NCBI GenBank assembly: GCA_002402965.1
Contig: DHGW01000002.1
Coordinates: 21,851-85,850, forward strand
Direction of reading: 5' to 3'
Length of the DNA: 64,000 nucleotides
Origin: Bacteroidales bacterium UBA4788
GTDB taxonomy: Bacteria; Bacteroidota; Bacteroidia; Bacteroidales; VadinHA17
The notes below the pieces were generated by a model. The model saw only the letters and a program-made list of their open reading frames with translations, did no database searches and was not told the origin of the DNA. This document shows positions 52,736 through 62,779 of this stretch, in pieces. Position numbers and translations under genes: made by a program. Position 1 is the first letter of the stretch. Each line of letters opens with the position of its first letter.

Positions 52736-54195
52736 AGCTGCTCAGACAGATTGCGATGATGTTCCTGACAGTAGTTTTATCCGGTACCCTGTCAGGCCAG
52801 GATGAAATACGACCTCTTTCACCAGTTCTTGATATGGTCACCGTTGATCCGGCAACAGGCTTTGCTACGCTGCGGTGGATCCCGTCCACGTCACCGGATG
52901 TGGGCAGCTACGTGGTCTACATAGATGAGGGAGCAACTGCACCGGCAATTGACACCATCCGTTCACCCTTCATCACCGAATATACGCACACTGCATCAGC
53001 CGCAAGGTACAGGAGTGTCACATACGTTGTAGCAGCAATCGATTCATCCCTGAATGTCAGTCCCCTGAGCAATCCCCTGAGTACCGTCTGGCTCCTGGCC
53101 GTAAACGACGCATGCAACGGTAAGATCACCGTCACATGGACACCCTACGCAAATCAGCGTCATCCTGCTACAAGCCAGGTGCTTCACATCACGTCAGGAT
53201 CGGGATCTTTTATTTCCGACCAGAACTTGCAACCGTCTGAGGAATCATACTCTTTCACCGGTTATGAACCTGATACTGAGTATTGTTTCCATGTCACTGC
53301 CAACGACGGCAGCGGGTCACTCTCGTCTTCCAACAGGGCTTGTGTCACCACTGGAAGCGAGGCAGCACCGTCATGGATCAGCATTGATGCCATAGCCGTT
53401 GAGGGAGGCGGGATAACAGCCTCGGCCGGTTATGATCAGGCCTCGGACATGGTTAATTACCGTCTGCTTCGCTATAATCCGGTCATCTCCCTGTGGGAGC
53501 AGGCGGCCTCTGCCACAGGTGCGGCCGGGAGGGTTCTTTTCACTGTGCCATCAGCTGACACTGCAACTGTCCGGCTATACAGGGTTGCGGCCGTCAACAG
53601 TTGCGGCCTGGATGCGACACTGTCAGAGCCGGCACGAAATATACTCCTGGAAGCAGCCTCTACCGGGATTCGCATCGAACTGCAATGGAACAGGCCTCTT
53701 CCAGGCGGGGCAGAGCTCTACTCGGTATGGCGTAACGCAGGAGAGGGTATGCAGGAGGTTGCCCAGGCACTCACTGACACCGTCTGGTCGGAAGAGTACG
53801 CAACAGTCGCCATGGACATGTCTGCTTCTGCAGTGATTTACCGAGTTACAGCATCGGATCCTTCCTTGCCCCCGGGAACACCCTTCCACCGTTCCTCAGC
53901 AGCAAGTATAGAGGGCACTGATAACGTCTATATGCCCAATGCATTCACTCCAGGCAGAGGCGGCGAGAACGCCTTCTTCAGGCCTGAATTCGCCTTCATC
54001 CCCGGAGAATATGATTTCCGTGTCTATTCACGGAACGGACTATTGCTCTTCAGCACCACTGACCATGGTGAAGGATGGGATGGAAGGTACAACGGTACAC
54101 CGATGCCTTCAGGAGTGTACCTGTGGAGTCTAAGGATCATGGCACCGTCGGGTCGCAGGGTGATAAGGAACGGTACGGTAACTATACTACCATGA
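52732..54195 (+). CDS. FN3-repeat protein with T9SS type-B sorting domain
   Basis: A 487-residue secreted protein with signal peptide (about 1-22, ending LSGQD). Two or three fibronectin-III-like domains fill residues about 28-385 (ATLRWIPSTSPDVGSYVVYID is the first). The C-terminal about 85 residues are a gliding-motility-associated type-B sorting domain: NVYMPNAFTPGRGGENAFF, FRVYSRNGLLLFST, GWDGRYNGTPMPSGVYLW. Export through the type IX system and surface attachment or release are therefore expected. The start overlaps the M16 partner stop (ATGA), an unusual coupling. Confidence 0.88.
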   Translation: MKLLRQIAMMFLTVVLSGTLSGQDEIRPLSPVLDMVTVDPATGFATLRWIPSTSPDVGSYVVYIDEGATAPAIDTIRSPFITEYTHTASAARYRSVTYVVAAIDSSLNVSPLSNPLSTVWLLAVNDACNGKITVTWTPYANQRHPATSQVLHITSGSGSFISDQNLQPSEESYSFTGYEPDTEYCFHVTANDGSGSLSSSNRACVTTGSEAAPSWISIDAIAVEGGGITASAGYDQASDMVNYRLLRYNPVISLWEQAASATGAAGRVLFTVPSADTATVRLYRVAAVNSCGLDATLSEPARNILLEAASTGIRIELQWNRPLPGGAELYSVWRNAGEGMQEVAQALTDTVWSEEYATVAMDMSASAVIYRVTASDPSLPPGTPFHRSSAASIEGTDNVYMPNAFTPGRGGENAFFRPEFAFIPGEYDFRVYSRNGLLLFSTTDHGEGWDGRYNGTPMPSGVYLWSLRIMAPSGRRVIRNGTVTILP

Positions 54196-54224
54196 GAGCC
54201 GGAATTAGAATGACCCGATTTTCG

Positions 54225-54232
54225 TATCTTTG
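54225..54232 (+). promoter_or_regulatory. Bacteroidota -7 promoter box for relA/spoT
   Basis: TATCTTTG, exact TAnnTTTG match, 24 bases before ATG 54257. It overlaps the TTG that opens the longer frame at 54230, ruling that start out. Confidence 0.65.
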
Positions 54233-54256
54233 TCACTCCTATGCAGGTTATTACCG

Positions 54257-56518
54257 ATGGTAAAAACTAAGACGAAAATATTCACCCCGGAAGATATCAG
54301 CCGCATTGAATCAGAGTACAGCCTGCTCACTGACAACCTGTACAGGTGTGACAAAGCAGGAGACAGGGAACTGATTGACAAGGCCTTCAGGTTTGCCAAC
54401 GAAGCACACCGGGATATGTACCGCAATTCCGGCGAGCCCTACATCATTCACCCGATAAACGTAGCACGGATTGTTAACCAGGAGATTGGTCTCGGTTCCA
54501 AGTCAGTTGCTGCTGCCCTCCTGCACGACGTGGTTGAGGATACCGGCATACCGTTGGAGGAGATTACCAAACAGTTCGGGCCAAAGATTGCCTCCCTGAT
54601 TGACGGACTGACGAAGATCTCAGGTACGTACAACCAGGAGACCAACTCGCTGCAGGCAGAGAATTTCCGCAAGATGCTCATGACCCTTTCTGACGATTTC
54701 AGGGTCATTCTCATAAAGATAGCTGACAGGCTTCACAACATGCGCACTCTGGACTCGATGCCAGAGCACAAGCGGATGAAGATAGCAGGTGAGACGACAT
54801 ATCTTTATGCACCACTGGCTCACCGCCTGGGACTCTTTGCCATCAAGACGGAGCTTGAAGACCTTAGCTTCAAGTTCAGGCATCCCCGCATCTATGATGA
54901 GATCGCCCGCAAGGTCAAGATGGATGAAAAGAAGAACCTTGCGCTCATAAACAGGTTCAGTCTGCCAATAATTGAGGAGCTCAACAACAACAATATCATT
55001 TTTGACATATCCGGCCGCTTCAAGTCGATCTATTCTATCTGGAAGAAGATGCAGACGAAGAACGTCCCCTTTGAGGAGGTTTATGATCTCCTGGCGGTAA
55101 GGATTGTATTCGAGCCCGGCCCGGAGATGAGTGAGAGGGCTCAGTGCTGGCAGATATATTCGCTTATCACTGACATTTACACGCCCAAGCCTGACAGGCT
55201 CCGTGACTGGATCAGCAGGCCCAAACCAAACGGATATGAAGCTCTGCACCTTACGGTAATGGGGCCAGAGGGACGCTGGGTTGAGGTTCAGATACGAAGT
55301 CAGCGTATGGATGACATCGCTGAGAGAGGATTTGCAGCACACTGGAAGTACAAGGGAGACACCTCGCAGACGGAGAATGAACTGGACAAGTGGCTGAAAC
55401 ACATCAGGGAGATGCTTGCCAACCCGATGTCTGATCCTCTCACTTTCCTTGACGAGTTCAAGATGAGTCTCTTCTCATCCGAAATAATGGTCTTCACTCC
55501 CAAGGGGTTGCTTGTCAACCTCCCCAAGGGAGCCTCGGCACTGGACTTCGCCTACGAGATTCATACTGACATCGGAAATCATGCCATTGGTGCCAAGGTA
55601 AACTATAAGCTCTCTCCTCTCTCGACGACGCTGCAAAGCGGTGACCAGGTTGAAATAATTACATCAAACATAGCCAGGCCCGAGAAGGAATGGCTTGATT
55701 ATGCGCATACTCCGAAGGCGAAGAATGCAATAAAGGATGCCCTGCGGGACCAGTCGACTGACCGGATCCAGAAAGGAATGGAGATGCTCGAGAAGAGGCT
55801 GAGTGAACTTGGCATTCTCCCGAACTCTGACATCATCAAGAAGATGCTCGACAACTACGAGCTCCTCAACAAGGATGAGCTTTATTCACGTATCGGGCTG
55901 GGGCTGATAAACCTGGATGAACTGCGCAAAATACTGAAGAAGGCACCAGAAGGGAGCCTCCGTAAATACTGGAGACTGGCCATTGGAGGTGTGACACGCA
56001 TAGGCTCAGGGACCAGGGAGACTCCTTCCCTTCCTGAAATGATAGACAAGAATCACCCTTATCTTCTGCGAGAAAATGTTGACAATACAGGCAACTCATA
56101 TGTCATAGCCAGCTGTTGTCAGCCTATTCCGGGTGATGAGGTTGTCGGCTATCTTGATCACTCCAACTCGATTATTGTTCACAAGCCCAAATGCCCTGCG
56201 GCGGTCAAGCTTATGTCAAGCGAAGGCAACAGGATCATTCAGGTCAGGTGGACCATTCACAAGCTTGCCTCCTTCCTGGCAAGAATAAGCATCAACGGTA
56301 TTGACAGGATGGCTCTTGTGAGCGAGGTGACCACCATTATCTCCAAGGAATTGAATGTCAACATACGCAACATCAACGTATCAGTCTATGACGGCATCTT
56401 CGAGGGTACCATTGACCTGTACGTCCATCACACGCGTGACCTCAACAACCTTATCATGCAGCTCTCGAACATTAAGGGTATTGCCAGTGTGAAGAGGATT
56501 GAGGAATTCATAGAATAA
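54257..56518 (+). CDS. RelA/SpoT bifunctional (p)ppGpp synthetase/hydrolase
   Basis: A 753-residue Rel protein controlling the stringent response. Domains in order: HD hydrolase (His65; His90-Asp91 in LLHDVVEDT) at about 45-200, synthetase (EVYDLLAVRIVFE, RPKPNGYEALHLTV, VEVQIRSQRMDDIAERG) at about 235-370, TGS (VFTPKGLLVNLPKGASALDFAYEIH) at about 405-465, a zinc-finger/helical region with ASCCQPIPGDEVVGY, and a C-terminal ACT domain. The hydrolase motif is intact, so both activities are expected. Confidence 0.97.
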   Translation: MVKTKTKIFTPEDISRIESEYSLLTDNLYRCDKAGDRELIDKAFRFANEAHRDMYRNSGEPYIIHPINVARIVNQEIGLGSKSVAAALLHDVVEDTGIPLEEITKQFGPKIASLIDGLTKISGTYNQETNSLQAENFRKMLMTLSDDFRVILIKIADRLHNMRTLDSMPEHKRMKIAGETTYLYAPLAHRLGLFAIKTELEDLSFKFRHPRIYDEIARKVKMDEKKNLALINRFSLPIIEELNNNNIIFDISGRFKSIYSIWKKMQTKNVPFEEVYDLLAVRIVFEPGPEMSERAQCWQIYSLITDIYTPKPDRLRDWISRPKPNGYEALHLTVMGPEGRWVEVQIRSQRMDDIAERGFAAHWKYKGDTSQTENELDKWLKHIREMLANPMSDPLTFLDEFKMSLFSSEIMVFTPKGLLVNLPKGASALDFAYEIHTDIGNHAIGAKVNYKLSPLSTTLQSGDQVEIITSNIARPEKEWLDYAHTPKAKNAIKDALRDQSTDRIQKGMEMLEKRLSELGILPNSDIIKKMLDNYELLNKDELYSRIGLGLINLDELRKILKKAPEGSLRKYWRLAIGGVTRIGSGTRETPSLPEMIDKNHPYLLRENVDNTGNSYVIASCCQPIPGDEVVGYLDHSNSIIVHKPKCPAAVKLMSSEGNRIIQVRWTIHKLASFLARISINGIDRMALVSEVTTIISKELNVNIRNINVSVYDGIFEGTIDLYVHHTRDLNNLIMQLSNIKGIASVKRIEEFIE

Positions 56519-56549
56519 GAATTAGTTACAAGGTTAAGGAGGAGCGTAA

Positions 56550-56996
56550 ATGTCAAACGATGATGCAAGGTCGGTGGTCAGGCAGGTCTTCACGGAATAC
56601 CTGGCTTCTCATTCCCTGAGGAAAACACCTGAGCGGTATGCCATCCTGGACGAAATCTATTCGAGAGAGGGGCACTTCGATATTGAATCGCTTTTCGACT
56701 TTATGAAGAACAAGAATTATCGCGTTTCGAGGGCTACACTCTACAACACCATTGATCTGCTGATCGACTGCAAGCTGGTTACCAGGCACAAGTTCGGCCG
56801 GAACCAGGCTCAGTATGAAAGGACTTACCGTACCGGGCAGCATGATCATCTGATTGACACCCGGTCAGGTAAAGTGATTGAGTTCAGTGATCCGCGGATA
56901 AATGACATAATAAGGAGCGCATGCGAGGAGAACTCTTTCGTGCCGCATCATTATGCGTTGTATGTCTACGGCATCCAGGAAAAGGACCGTGGGTGA
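56550..56996 (+). CDS. Fur-family transcriptional regulator
   Basis: A 148-residue Fur-like repressor. The winged helix ([17 protein letters not shown], then [16 protein letters not shown]) occupies residues about 18-85, and the dimerisation/metal domain includes GQHDHLID with the metal-binding HDH. The C-terminal CxxC structural zinc motif of many Fur proteins is not present. A strong AAGGAGGAG Shine-Dalgarno lies 5-13 bases before the ATG, unusual for this phylum. It sits 31 bases after relA/spoT and before purA. Confidence 0.92.
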   Translation: MSNDDARSVVRQVFTEYLASHSLRKTPERYAILDEIYSREGHFDIESLFDFMKNKNYRVSRATLYNTIDLLIDCKLVTRHKFGRNQAQYERTYRTGQHDHLIDTRSGKVIEFSDPRINDIIRSACEENSFVPHHYALYVYGIQEKDRG

Positions 56997-57083
56997 AAAG
57001 GATGTAACCCGGGACCGTTTATCAGGCTTTCCCCTATTTTTTAACAATCGCTGTTTTCATGCCGCTGAGGAGGATTTTTTTCG

Positions 57084-57091
57084 TAAATTCG
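57084..57091 (+). promoter_or_regulatory. Putative -7 promoter box for purA
   Basis: TAAATTCG, one mismatch from TAnnTTTG, 35 bases before ATG 57126. Confidence 0.4.
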
Positions 57092-57125
57092 AACCTGATT
57101 TTGTCTAATCAGGAATTTCTGCCTA

Positions 57126-58388
57126 ATGAAGATTGACATTTTGCTGGGCCTCCAATGGGGAGATGAGGGTAAGGGAAAAATTGTGGATGCTTTAACCCCT
57201 CAGTATGACATCGTCGCGAGGTTCCAGGGCGGACCAAACGCCGGACACACTATTGAGTTTCACGGGGCGAAGCATGTGCTTCACCTGATTCCCTCAGGGA
57301 TCTTTCATGAAGATAAGATCAACATTATTGGTAATGGTCTGGTGGTTGACCCTGTTGTTTTCCGCCGCGAGGTTGAGAGTCTTGGAATAGATATTGCCAT
57401 GGTTCGGGAGAGGCTGCTCATCTCTCTGAAAGCGCACCTGATCATGCCCACTCACAAGCTTCTGGATGCCGCCCATGAGACCTCGCTTGGTGATGCAAAG
57501 ATAGGCTCCACCCTCAGGGGGATTGGTCCGGCATACACTGACAAGGCCTCGCGCAACGGACTGAGGGTAGGTGATCTTTTCAGAAAGGATTTCAGGGAGA
57601 TTTACCGTTCGCGTGTGAACGAACACCTGAGGATGCTGCAGGGTTACGGCTACAGCAATGATCTCAAGGTCCTGGAGGAGGAGTGGTTTGAATCGGTGGA
57701 TTTTCTCAGAGGGTTCACTACCGTCAATGCAGACTATCATATTGACATGGCACTTCAGGCTGGCAAACGGGTGCTTGCAGAGGGCGCACAGGGTACGATG
57801 CTTGACATCGATTTCGGCACATATCCCTTTGTCACTTCCTCGAATACCGTGGCAGCCGGTGCCTGCACTGGTTTAGGGGTAGCGCCCGGGCGGACCGGTG
57901 AGGTGTTTGGAATCTTCAAGGCCTATTGCACCAGGGTGGGCAGCGGACCCTTCCCAACAGAGCTTGATGATGCTGACGGTCAGCTGATGCGTGACAGGGG
58001 CAACGAATACGGAGCCACCACGGGCCGGTCGCGCCGCTGCGGATGGCTTGACCTGCCGGCTCTGAAATATGCCATCATGGTCAACGGTGTGACCAGGCTC
58101 TTCATGATGAAGGCCGATGTGCTTTCAGGGTTCAGCGAAGTCAGAATCTGCAAATCATATACTGTCGGCGGGAAGGAGCAGACGGAACTGCCCTATTGCC
58201 TATATGACATAGAAGGACTCAACTACCTTACTTTCAAAGGATGGCAGTGTGATATCACAGGGTGCCGCAGCTGGGATGAACTGCCCGCTGAACTGAAGGA
58301 GTATATCCAATACATTGAAAAGGAGACCGGAGTTCCCGTCACAATTGTCTCAGTGGGGCCTGACAGATCGGCCACAATCTACAGGTAA
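57126..58388 (+). CDS. purA: Adenylosuccinate synthetase
   Basis: A 420-residue enzyme joining IMP and aspartate using GTP, the first step from IMP to AMP. The N-terminal LGLQWGDEGKGKIVD P-loop, GGPNAGHTIEFHGAKHVLH, LRGIGPAYTDK, EGAQGTMLDIDFGTYPFVTSS and TTGRSRRCGWLDL are all present and in order. Length is normal. The SPOR lipoprotein gene converges from the other strand 4 bases downstream. Confidence 0.98.
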   Translation: MKIDILLGLQWGDEGKGKIVDALTPQYDIVARFQGGPNAGHTIEFHGAKHVLHLIPSGIFHEDKINIIGNGLVVDPVVFRREVESLGIDIAMVRERLLISLKAHLIMPTHKLLDAAHETSLGDAKIGSTLRGIGPAYTDKASRNGLRVGDLFRKDFREIYRSRVNEHLRMLQGYGYSNDLKVLEEEWFESVDFLRGFTTVNADYHIDMALQAGKRVLAEGAQGTMLDIDFGTYPFVTSSNTVAAGACTGLGVAPGRTGEVFGIFKAYCTRVGSGPFPTELDDADGQLMRDRGNEYGATTGRSRRCGWLDLPALKYAIMVNGVTRLFMMKADVLSGFSEVRICKSYTVGGKEQTELPYCLYDIEGLNYLTFKGWQCDITGCRSWDELPAELKEYIQYIEKETGVPVTIVSVGPDRSATIYR

Positions 58389-58391
58389 ACG

Positions 58392-58859
58392 TCAGTTTTT
58401 CCTGAAGACCCAGGCTTCTCCGTTTATCCTGTCCTGGATACTTCCAAGCGAATTCCATGCAGCATGCAGGTCTGGAAATGAACGGGCAGATACCAGTTGC
58501 CATTTCCCGCCGTTCATGTCAATAATCTGCGCATCATAACCAAGGCCTTTGATATGCTCGAGCCATGCATCTGCATATGAAGGAGTAAGAAAGCTGCCAA
58601 CGATCACATGGTAGCCCGTCATCACCCTTGTCTGTTCTTCAGCCTCGCTGGCAAGCTCAGCCTGGCGGGCCCGTTCGACCTCAGCCTGCTTCTCGTTGAC
58701 AACCCTGATTGAGTCGGCAATGCGGAATGCCTCCTGCTGCTGCCTGAGTGCTTCAGCCTCCCTGGTCTTCTTCCCGAAAGGATTGATGCTTTTCATGAAA
58801 TCACATGATGGAGTCAACAGCAGAACAACTGCAAGGAACACAAGTGATAGTCTCTTCAT
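58392..58859 (-). CDS. SPOR-domain lipoprotein
   Basis: A 155-residue protein with a lipoprotein signal (LLTPSC, Cys19), a coiled-coil Glu/Arg/Gln-rich stretch (residues about 33-75), and a C-terminal SPOR domain (GYHVIVGSFLTPSYADAW through WQLVSARSFPDLHAAW) that binds denuded peptidoglycan glycan strands, often at division sites. ATG 58859 is chosen over a longer frame because the signal peptide starts there. A near-consensus promoter box lies 30 bases upstream. Confidence 0.9.
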   Translation of the reverse strand: MKRLSLVFLAVVLLLTPSCDFMKSINPFGKKTREAEALRQQQEAFRIADSIRVVNEKQAEVERARQAELASEAEEQTRVMTGYHVIVGSFLTPSYADAWLEHIKGLGYDAQIIDMNGGKWQLVSARSFPDLHAAWNSLGSIQDRINGEAWVFRKN

Positions 58860-58888
58860 AAGTGACAGTTTTTCACGATTTTGAAAAA

Positions 58889-58896
58889 TAAAGGTA
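58889..58896 (-). promoter_or_regulatory. Putative -7 promoter box for the SPOR lipoprotein
   Basis: TACCTTTA on the minus strand, one mismatch from TAnnTTTG, 29 bases before ATG 58859. Confidence 0.4.
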
Positions 58897-58959
58897 CAGA
58901 ATACTCCGTAAAAATGCAATGAATATTCCGAATCAGAGCCATTCAAACCAATTCTTTTC

Positions 58960-58967
58960 TATATTAG
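58960..58967 (+). promoter_or_regulatory. Putative -7 promoter box for the acyl-CoA ligase
   Basis: TATATTAG, one mismatch from TAnnTTTG, 34 bases before ATG 59002. Confidence 0.35.
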
Positions 58968-59001
58968 ATCACTATTATCAAACCCTAAAAAACTCTGCGT
59001 A

Positions 59002-60915
59002 ATGAAGTCACTTATCCGGTTCTTCGAAGAAAATGTGGAAAAGTATGCCTCCAACATCTGCCTGTGGGAGAAGTTGCAGGAAAAGTATGAAGGTACCACC
59101 TACCAGGAAACCAGGCGCCAGGTGCAGGAGTTCGGCGCCGGCCTTATGCAACTGGGAATCAAAAAGGGGGACCGCGTCAGCCTTCTTGCTGACGGGCGCA
59201 ACAGCTGGGTCATAGGTGAGCTGGGTATACTCTATGCCGGCGGTGTGAATGTACCTCTCTCCATCAAACTGAACCCGGAAGAGATAAGGTTCCGCCTCTC
59301 CCACTCAGGATCAAAGATGGTGATAACCTCGAGCACCCAGGCTCCGAAGATACTGGAGGTTATTGACAGGTGTCCCGACTTGCTGAAGGTTATCTTCATG
59401 GATCCGAGGGAAGAGTATTCCGACGGGCAGATCCATTTCAACGAAGTCAGGAAAATCGGACGCGAATGGCTTGAGAATCCCGCCAACAGGAAAAGTTTCG
59501 AGGATTTTACTGCCACAATTACTCCTTCCGATTACGCCAATATTTGCTACACCTCTGGCACCACAGCCGATCCCAAGGGGATCATACTCACCCACGGCAA
59601 CTACGTGACCAACGTGTACCAGTCATACAGCCTGATGGACATACCGCAGTACTACAAGACTCTTCTCATACTGCCATGGGACCATTCATTCGCCCATACG
59701 GCAGGGATCTACGCTTTCATGGGCAAGGGGGCCAGCATTGCATCTGTAAAGGTGGGCAAGACACCGATGGAGACGCTGCGCAACATACCCATTTGCATGA
59801 AGGAGATAAAACCCAACCTTCTGATGAGCGTCCCGGCGCTGGCCAAGAACTTCCGTAAGAACATCGAAAAGGGAATCAGGGAGAAGGGGAAGATGACTGA
59901 GGCTCTCTTCTACTTCGCCCTCAGGACGGCCTATTCATATAATAAGGAGGGATACAATAAGGGACGCGGGGTGCAGCAGCTCAAGAAGCCGCTGCTCAGG
60001 CTTTTCGACAAGATCCTGTTCAGTAAGGTAAGAGAGGCATTCGGCGGCGAGCTCGAATTCTTCATCGGCGGGGGTGCATTGCTAGACATCGAGCTGCAGC
60101 GCTTCTTTTATGCAATAGGGATCCCAATGTACCAGGGATACGGCCTCTCTGAGGCATCACCCATAATTTCTTCGAACTCCGTTAAAAGACATAAACTTGG
60201 ATCATCAGGGTTCCTCGTAAACAACATGGACCTGAAGATATGCGATGATGACGGCAACGAACTGCCGACAGGCCAGAAGGGTGAGATAGTGATTCGCGGC
60301 GGCAACGTCATGCACGGATACTGGAAGAACGAGGCCGCCACCAATGATGCTATCCGGGACGGCTGGCTTTACACGGGTGACATGGGATACATGTCAGAGG
60401 ACGGGTTCCTTTATGTACTTGGACGATTCAAGAGCCTGCTGATAGCTGACGACGGCGAGAAGTTCAGTCCCGAGGGAATAGAAGAGGCTATCAGCGAACA
60501 ATCGAAATATATAGACCAGTGCATGCTTTACAACAACCAGAAGCCTTATACAGTGGCACTTATTGTTCCAAACCAGCATGCCCTGAAGCTGTACCTCGAG
60601 GACCACAACATGACAGCCACTACCGAGGAGGGAAAGAGGGCGATTCTCAACCTGATTGAGAATGAGGTCAATGAATACCGTATCAACGGCAAGTACGGGC
60701 ATATGTTTCCGCATCGCTGGCTGCCTGTTGCAATGGGAGTCCTTAACGAGAGCTTTAACGAAACCAACGGCATGATGAATTCAACCATGAAGATCGTCAG
60801 GGGCAAGATAATCGAGAGGTACCAGGATCTCATTGACTGGCTCTACACGCCGATGGGCAAGATAGCATACAATGAACGCAACATGGAAGAGGTCGAGAAG
60901 ATGAAACTCGGCTGA
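59002..60915 (+). CDS. Long-chain fatty acid-CoA ligase (AMP-forming)
   Basis: A 637-residue ANL-superfamily enzyme activating fatty acids to acyl-CoA through an acyl-adenylate. The P-loop-like motif YTSGTTADPKGIILTHGNY is near residue 183, YQGYGLSEASPIISSN near 380, and GWLYTGDMGYMSEDGFLYVLGR near 455, followed by the C-terminal lid with the usual catalytic Lys region. Subgroup features fit the membrane-associated FadD15-like ligases common in Bacteroidota. Confidence 0.93.
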   Translation: MKSLIRFFEENVEKYASNICLWEKLQEKYEGTTYQETRRQVQEFGAGLMQLGIKKGDRVSLLADGRNSWVIGELGILYAGGVNVPLSIKLNPEEIRFRLSHSGSKMVITSSTQAPKILEVIDRCPDLLKVIFMDPREEYSDGQIHFNEVRKIGREWLENPANRKSFEDFTATITPSDYANICYTSGTTADPKGIILTHGNYVTNVYQSYSLMDIPQYYKTLLILPWDHSFAHTAGIYAFMGKGASIASVKVGKTPMETLRNIPICMKEIKPNLLMSVPALAKNFRKNIEKGIREKGKMTEALFYFALRTAYSYNKEGYNKGRGVQQLKKPLLRLFDKILFSKVREAFGGELEFFIGGGALLDIELQRFFYAIGIPMYQGYGLSEASPIISSNSVKRHKLGSSGFLVNNMDLKICDDDGNELPTGQKGEIVIRGGNVMHGYWKNEAATNDAIRDGWLYTGDMGYMSEDGFLYVLGRFKSLLIADDGEKFSPEGIEEAISEQSKYIDQCMLYNNQKPYTVALIVPNQHALKLYLEDHNMTATTEEGKRAILNLIENEVNEYRINGKYGHMFPHRWLPVAMGVLNESFNETNGMMNSTMKIVRGKIIERYQDLIDWLYTPMGKIAYNERNMEEVEKMKLG

Positions 60916-60934
60916 CCCCTTAAACTATCATGAC

Positions 60935-62779
60935 ATGAAGTCCGTACTGATTCCGGTTTTTATCGTCACTGCCGGAGTGATGTCTTTTTGCACCAGGGAA
61001 AAGAGTCCTGAGTGGAAACCTGCAGAAAATCCTCTTTACACAGTTTGGGGCGAGACCATTGACCCCGCTTCTCCCTGGGCGGAATACCCCAGGCCCGGGC
61101 TGGAGAGAAGTGAATGGATGAGCCTGAACGGCATGTGGGACTATATCATCTGCGGAAAGGATGAAGATCGGCTGGCACCGCAGGGAAAAATCCTGGTCCC
61201 CTACCCTGTCGAGTCAGCCCTCTCGGGGGTAAAGGCAAGAATGACTGACTCGCTCGCAATATGGTATTCGCGTGAGTTCGTTATCCCAAAAGACTGGAAG
61301 GATAAACAGGTGATTATCAACTTCGAAGCCTCAGACTGGGAAACTACCGTCTGGATTGACGACAATTTCGCCATCAGCCACCGCGGTGGATATGACCCCT
61401 TCACCTGCAATATCACCCCCTATCTTTCTGACACGAAGAGACACTCCATCGTGGTGAAGGTAACCGATCCAACTGACAGGAGCAGGCAACCCAGAGGCAA
61501 GCAGGTCATGAAGCCCGGTGGGATATGGTATACGCCCACCAGCGGCATATGGCACAGTGTCTGGCTCGAGCCGGTTGAAAAGACATGGATAGGTGATCTC
61601 AGAGTTGTCCCTGATATTGACAATGGGATGCTTTATGTTACTGTTATCGAAGAGCGTTGCCAGGGCCCCGAGGGCTGTCCGCCAGTTGACATGGCTCCCT
61701 CACTTGCGGAGGTGACCCTCACATCAGAAGGCAAAACAGTGTCTGTGGCATCAGGCATCACCGGTACCCCTTTGAACCTTCCTGTACCGGATGCTAAGCT
61801 GTGGAGTCCCGACGATCCGTACCTGTATGACCTGAAGGTACGGCTTGTCACGGGGGGCACAGTAACTGACGAGGTGAAGTCATATGCGGGGATGAGGAAA
61901 ATATCACTTGGGGTCGCTGAAGACGGATTCACGCGTATCATGCTCAACAACAAGTTCGTATGGCAGAACGGTCCGCTTGACCAGGGCTTCTGGCCTGACG
62001 GCCTCTACACCCCGCCGTCTGATGAAGCGATGAAGTATGACATTGAGATGCTGAAGAAGATGGGATTCAACATGCTGCGGAAGCATGTCAAGGTCGAAAA
62101 CAGGAGGTTTTATTACCATACTGACCGCATGGGAATGCTTGTATGGCAGGACATGCCCAGCGGTGATGACTACATCTGGGGAGATAAACCTGACATCTCC
62201 AAGAGTCCTGCCGACTCTGCCCTCTTCATGACGGAGCTGACCAGGATGATAGAGACGAAGTACAACAACCCGTCCATTGTCATGTGGGTGGTCTACAATG
62301 AAGGCTGGGGACAGTATGACACTCCCGGAGTAACAAACTATGTGACCGCGCTTGACACCACGAGGCTTGTCAACAGCACATCTGGATGGACCGATCGTGG
62401 GACGGGACATGTACTTGATATTCATCACTATCCGGATCCGGTTTCACCGGAACCTGAGAAAGAGAGGGCCATTGTGCTTGGTGAGTTCGGAGGCCTGGGA
62501 TTGCCCGTACAGGGTCATACGTGGGAACAGAAGAACTGGGGTTATGAAAAGATGGGTGACAGCGCAGCGCTGCTCAATAAATACAGGGAGTTCTACGCCC
62601 TGGTGAGGCAGATGGTTGCGGAGAAAGGACTTAGCGCCACAGTCTATACACAGACCACGGATGTTGAGACAGAGACCAACGGTCTGATGACCTATGACCG
62701 GAAAGTTGACAAGATGGGATTTGAGAACGTAAGGAAGGCTATGTCCATTCCAGGGGAGGCAACAGGCAATAGGCAGTAG
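60935..62779 (+). CDS. GH2 glycoside hydrolase (beta-galactosidase-like) lipoprotein
   Basis: A 614-residue enzyme with a lipoprotein signal (VMSFC, about Cys20). Order: GH2 sugar-binding jelly-roll (EWMSLNGMWDY onward), immunoglobulin-like domain, and TIM barrel from about residue 330. The acid/base Glu456 lies in VVYNEGWGQ and the likely nucleophile Glu517 in VLGEFGG. It is shorter than LacZ, like the compact Bacteroidota GH2 enzymes; specificity for beta-galactosides, glucuronides or mannosides is not clear. The last five codons fall inside the AGGCAAT-type repeat array, so the natural C-terminus may have been altered. Confidence 0.9.
   Translation: MKSVLIPVFIVTAGVMSFCTREKSPEWKPAENPLYTVWGETIDPASPWAEYPRPGLERSEWMSLNGMWDYIICGKDEDRLAPQGKILVPYPVESALSGVKARMTDSLAIWYSREFVIPKDWKDKQVIINFEASDWETTVWIDDNFAISHRGGYDPFTCNITPYLSDTKRHSIVVKVTDPTDRSRQPRGKQVMKPGGIWYTPTSGIWHSVWLEPVEKTWIGDLRVVPDIDNGMLYVTVIEERCQGPEGCPPVDMAPSLAEVTLTSEGKTVSVASGITGTPLNLPVPDAKLWSPDDPYLYDLKVRLVTGGTVTDEVKSYAGMRKISLGVAEDGFTRIMLNNKFVWQNGPLDQGFWPDGLYTPPSDEAMKYDIEMLKKMGFNMLRKHVKVENRRFYYHTDRMGMLVWQDMPSGDDYIWGDKPDISKSPADSALFMTELTRMIETKYNNPSIVMWVVYNEGWGQYDTPGVTNYVTALDTTRLVNSTSGWTDRGTGHVLDIHHYPDPVSPEPEKERAIVLGEFGGLGLPVQGHTWEQKNWGYEKMGDSAALLNKYREFYALVRQMVAEKGLSATVYTQTTDVETETNGLMTYDRKVDKMGFENVRKAMSIPGEATGNRQ

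Noticed and set aside
54620..55402. A 260-codon minus-strand frame inside relA/spoT
   Set aside because: Complement shadow of a strongly conserved gene.
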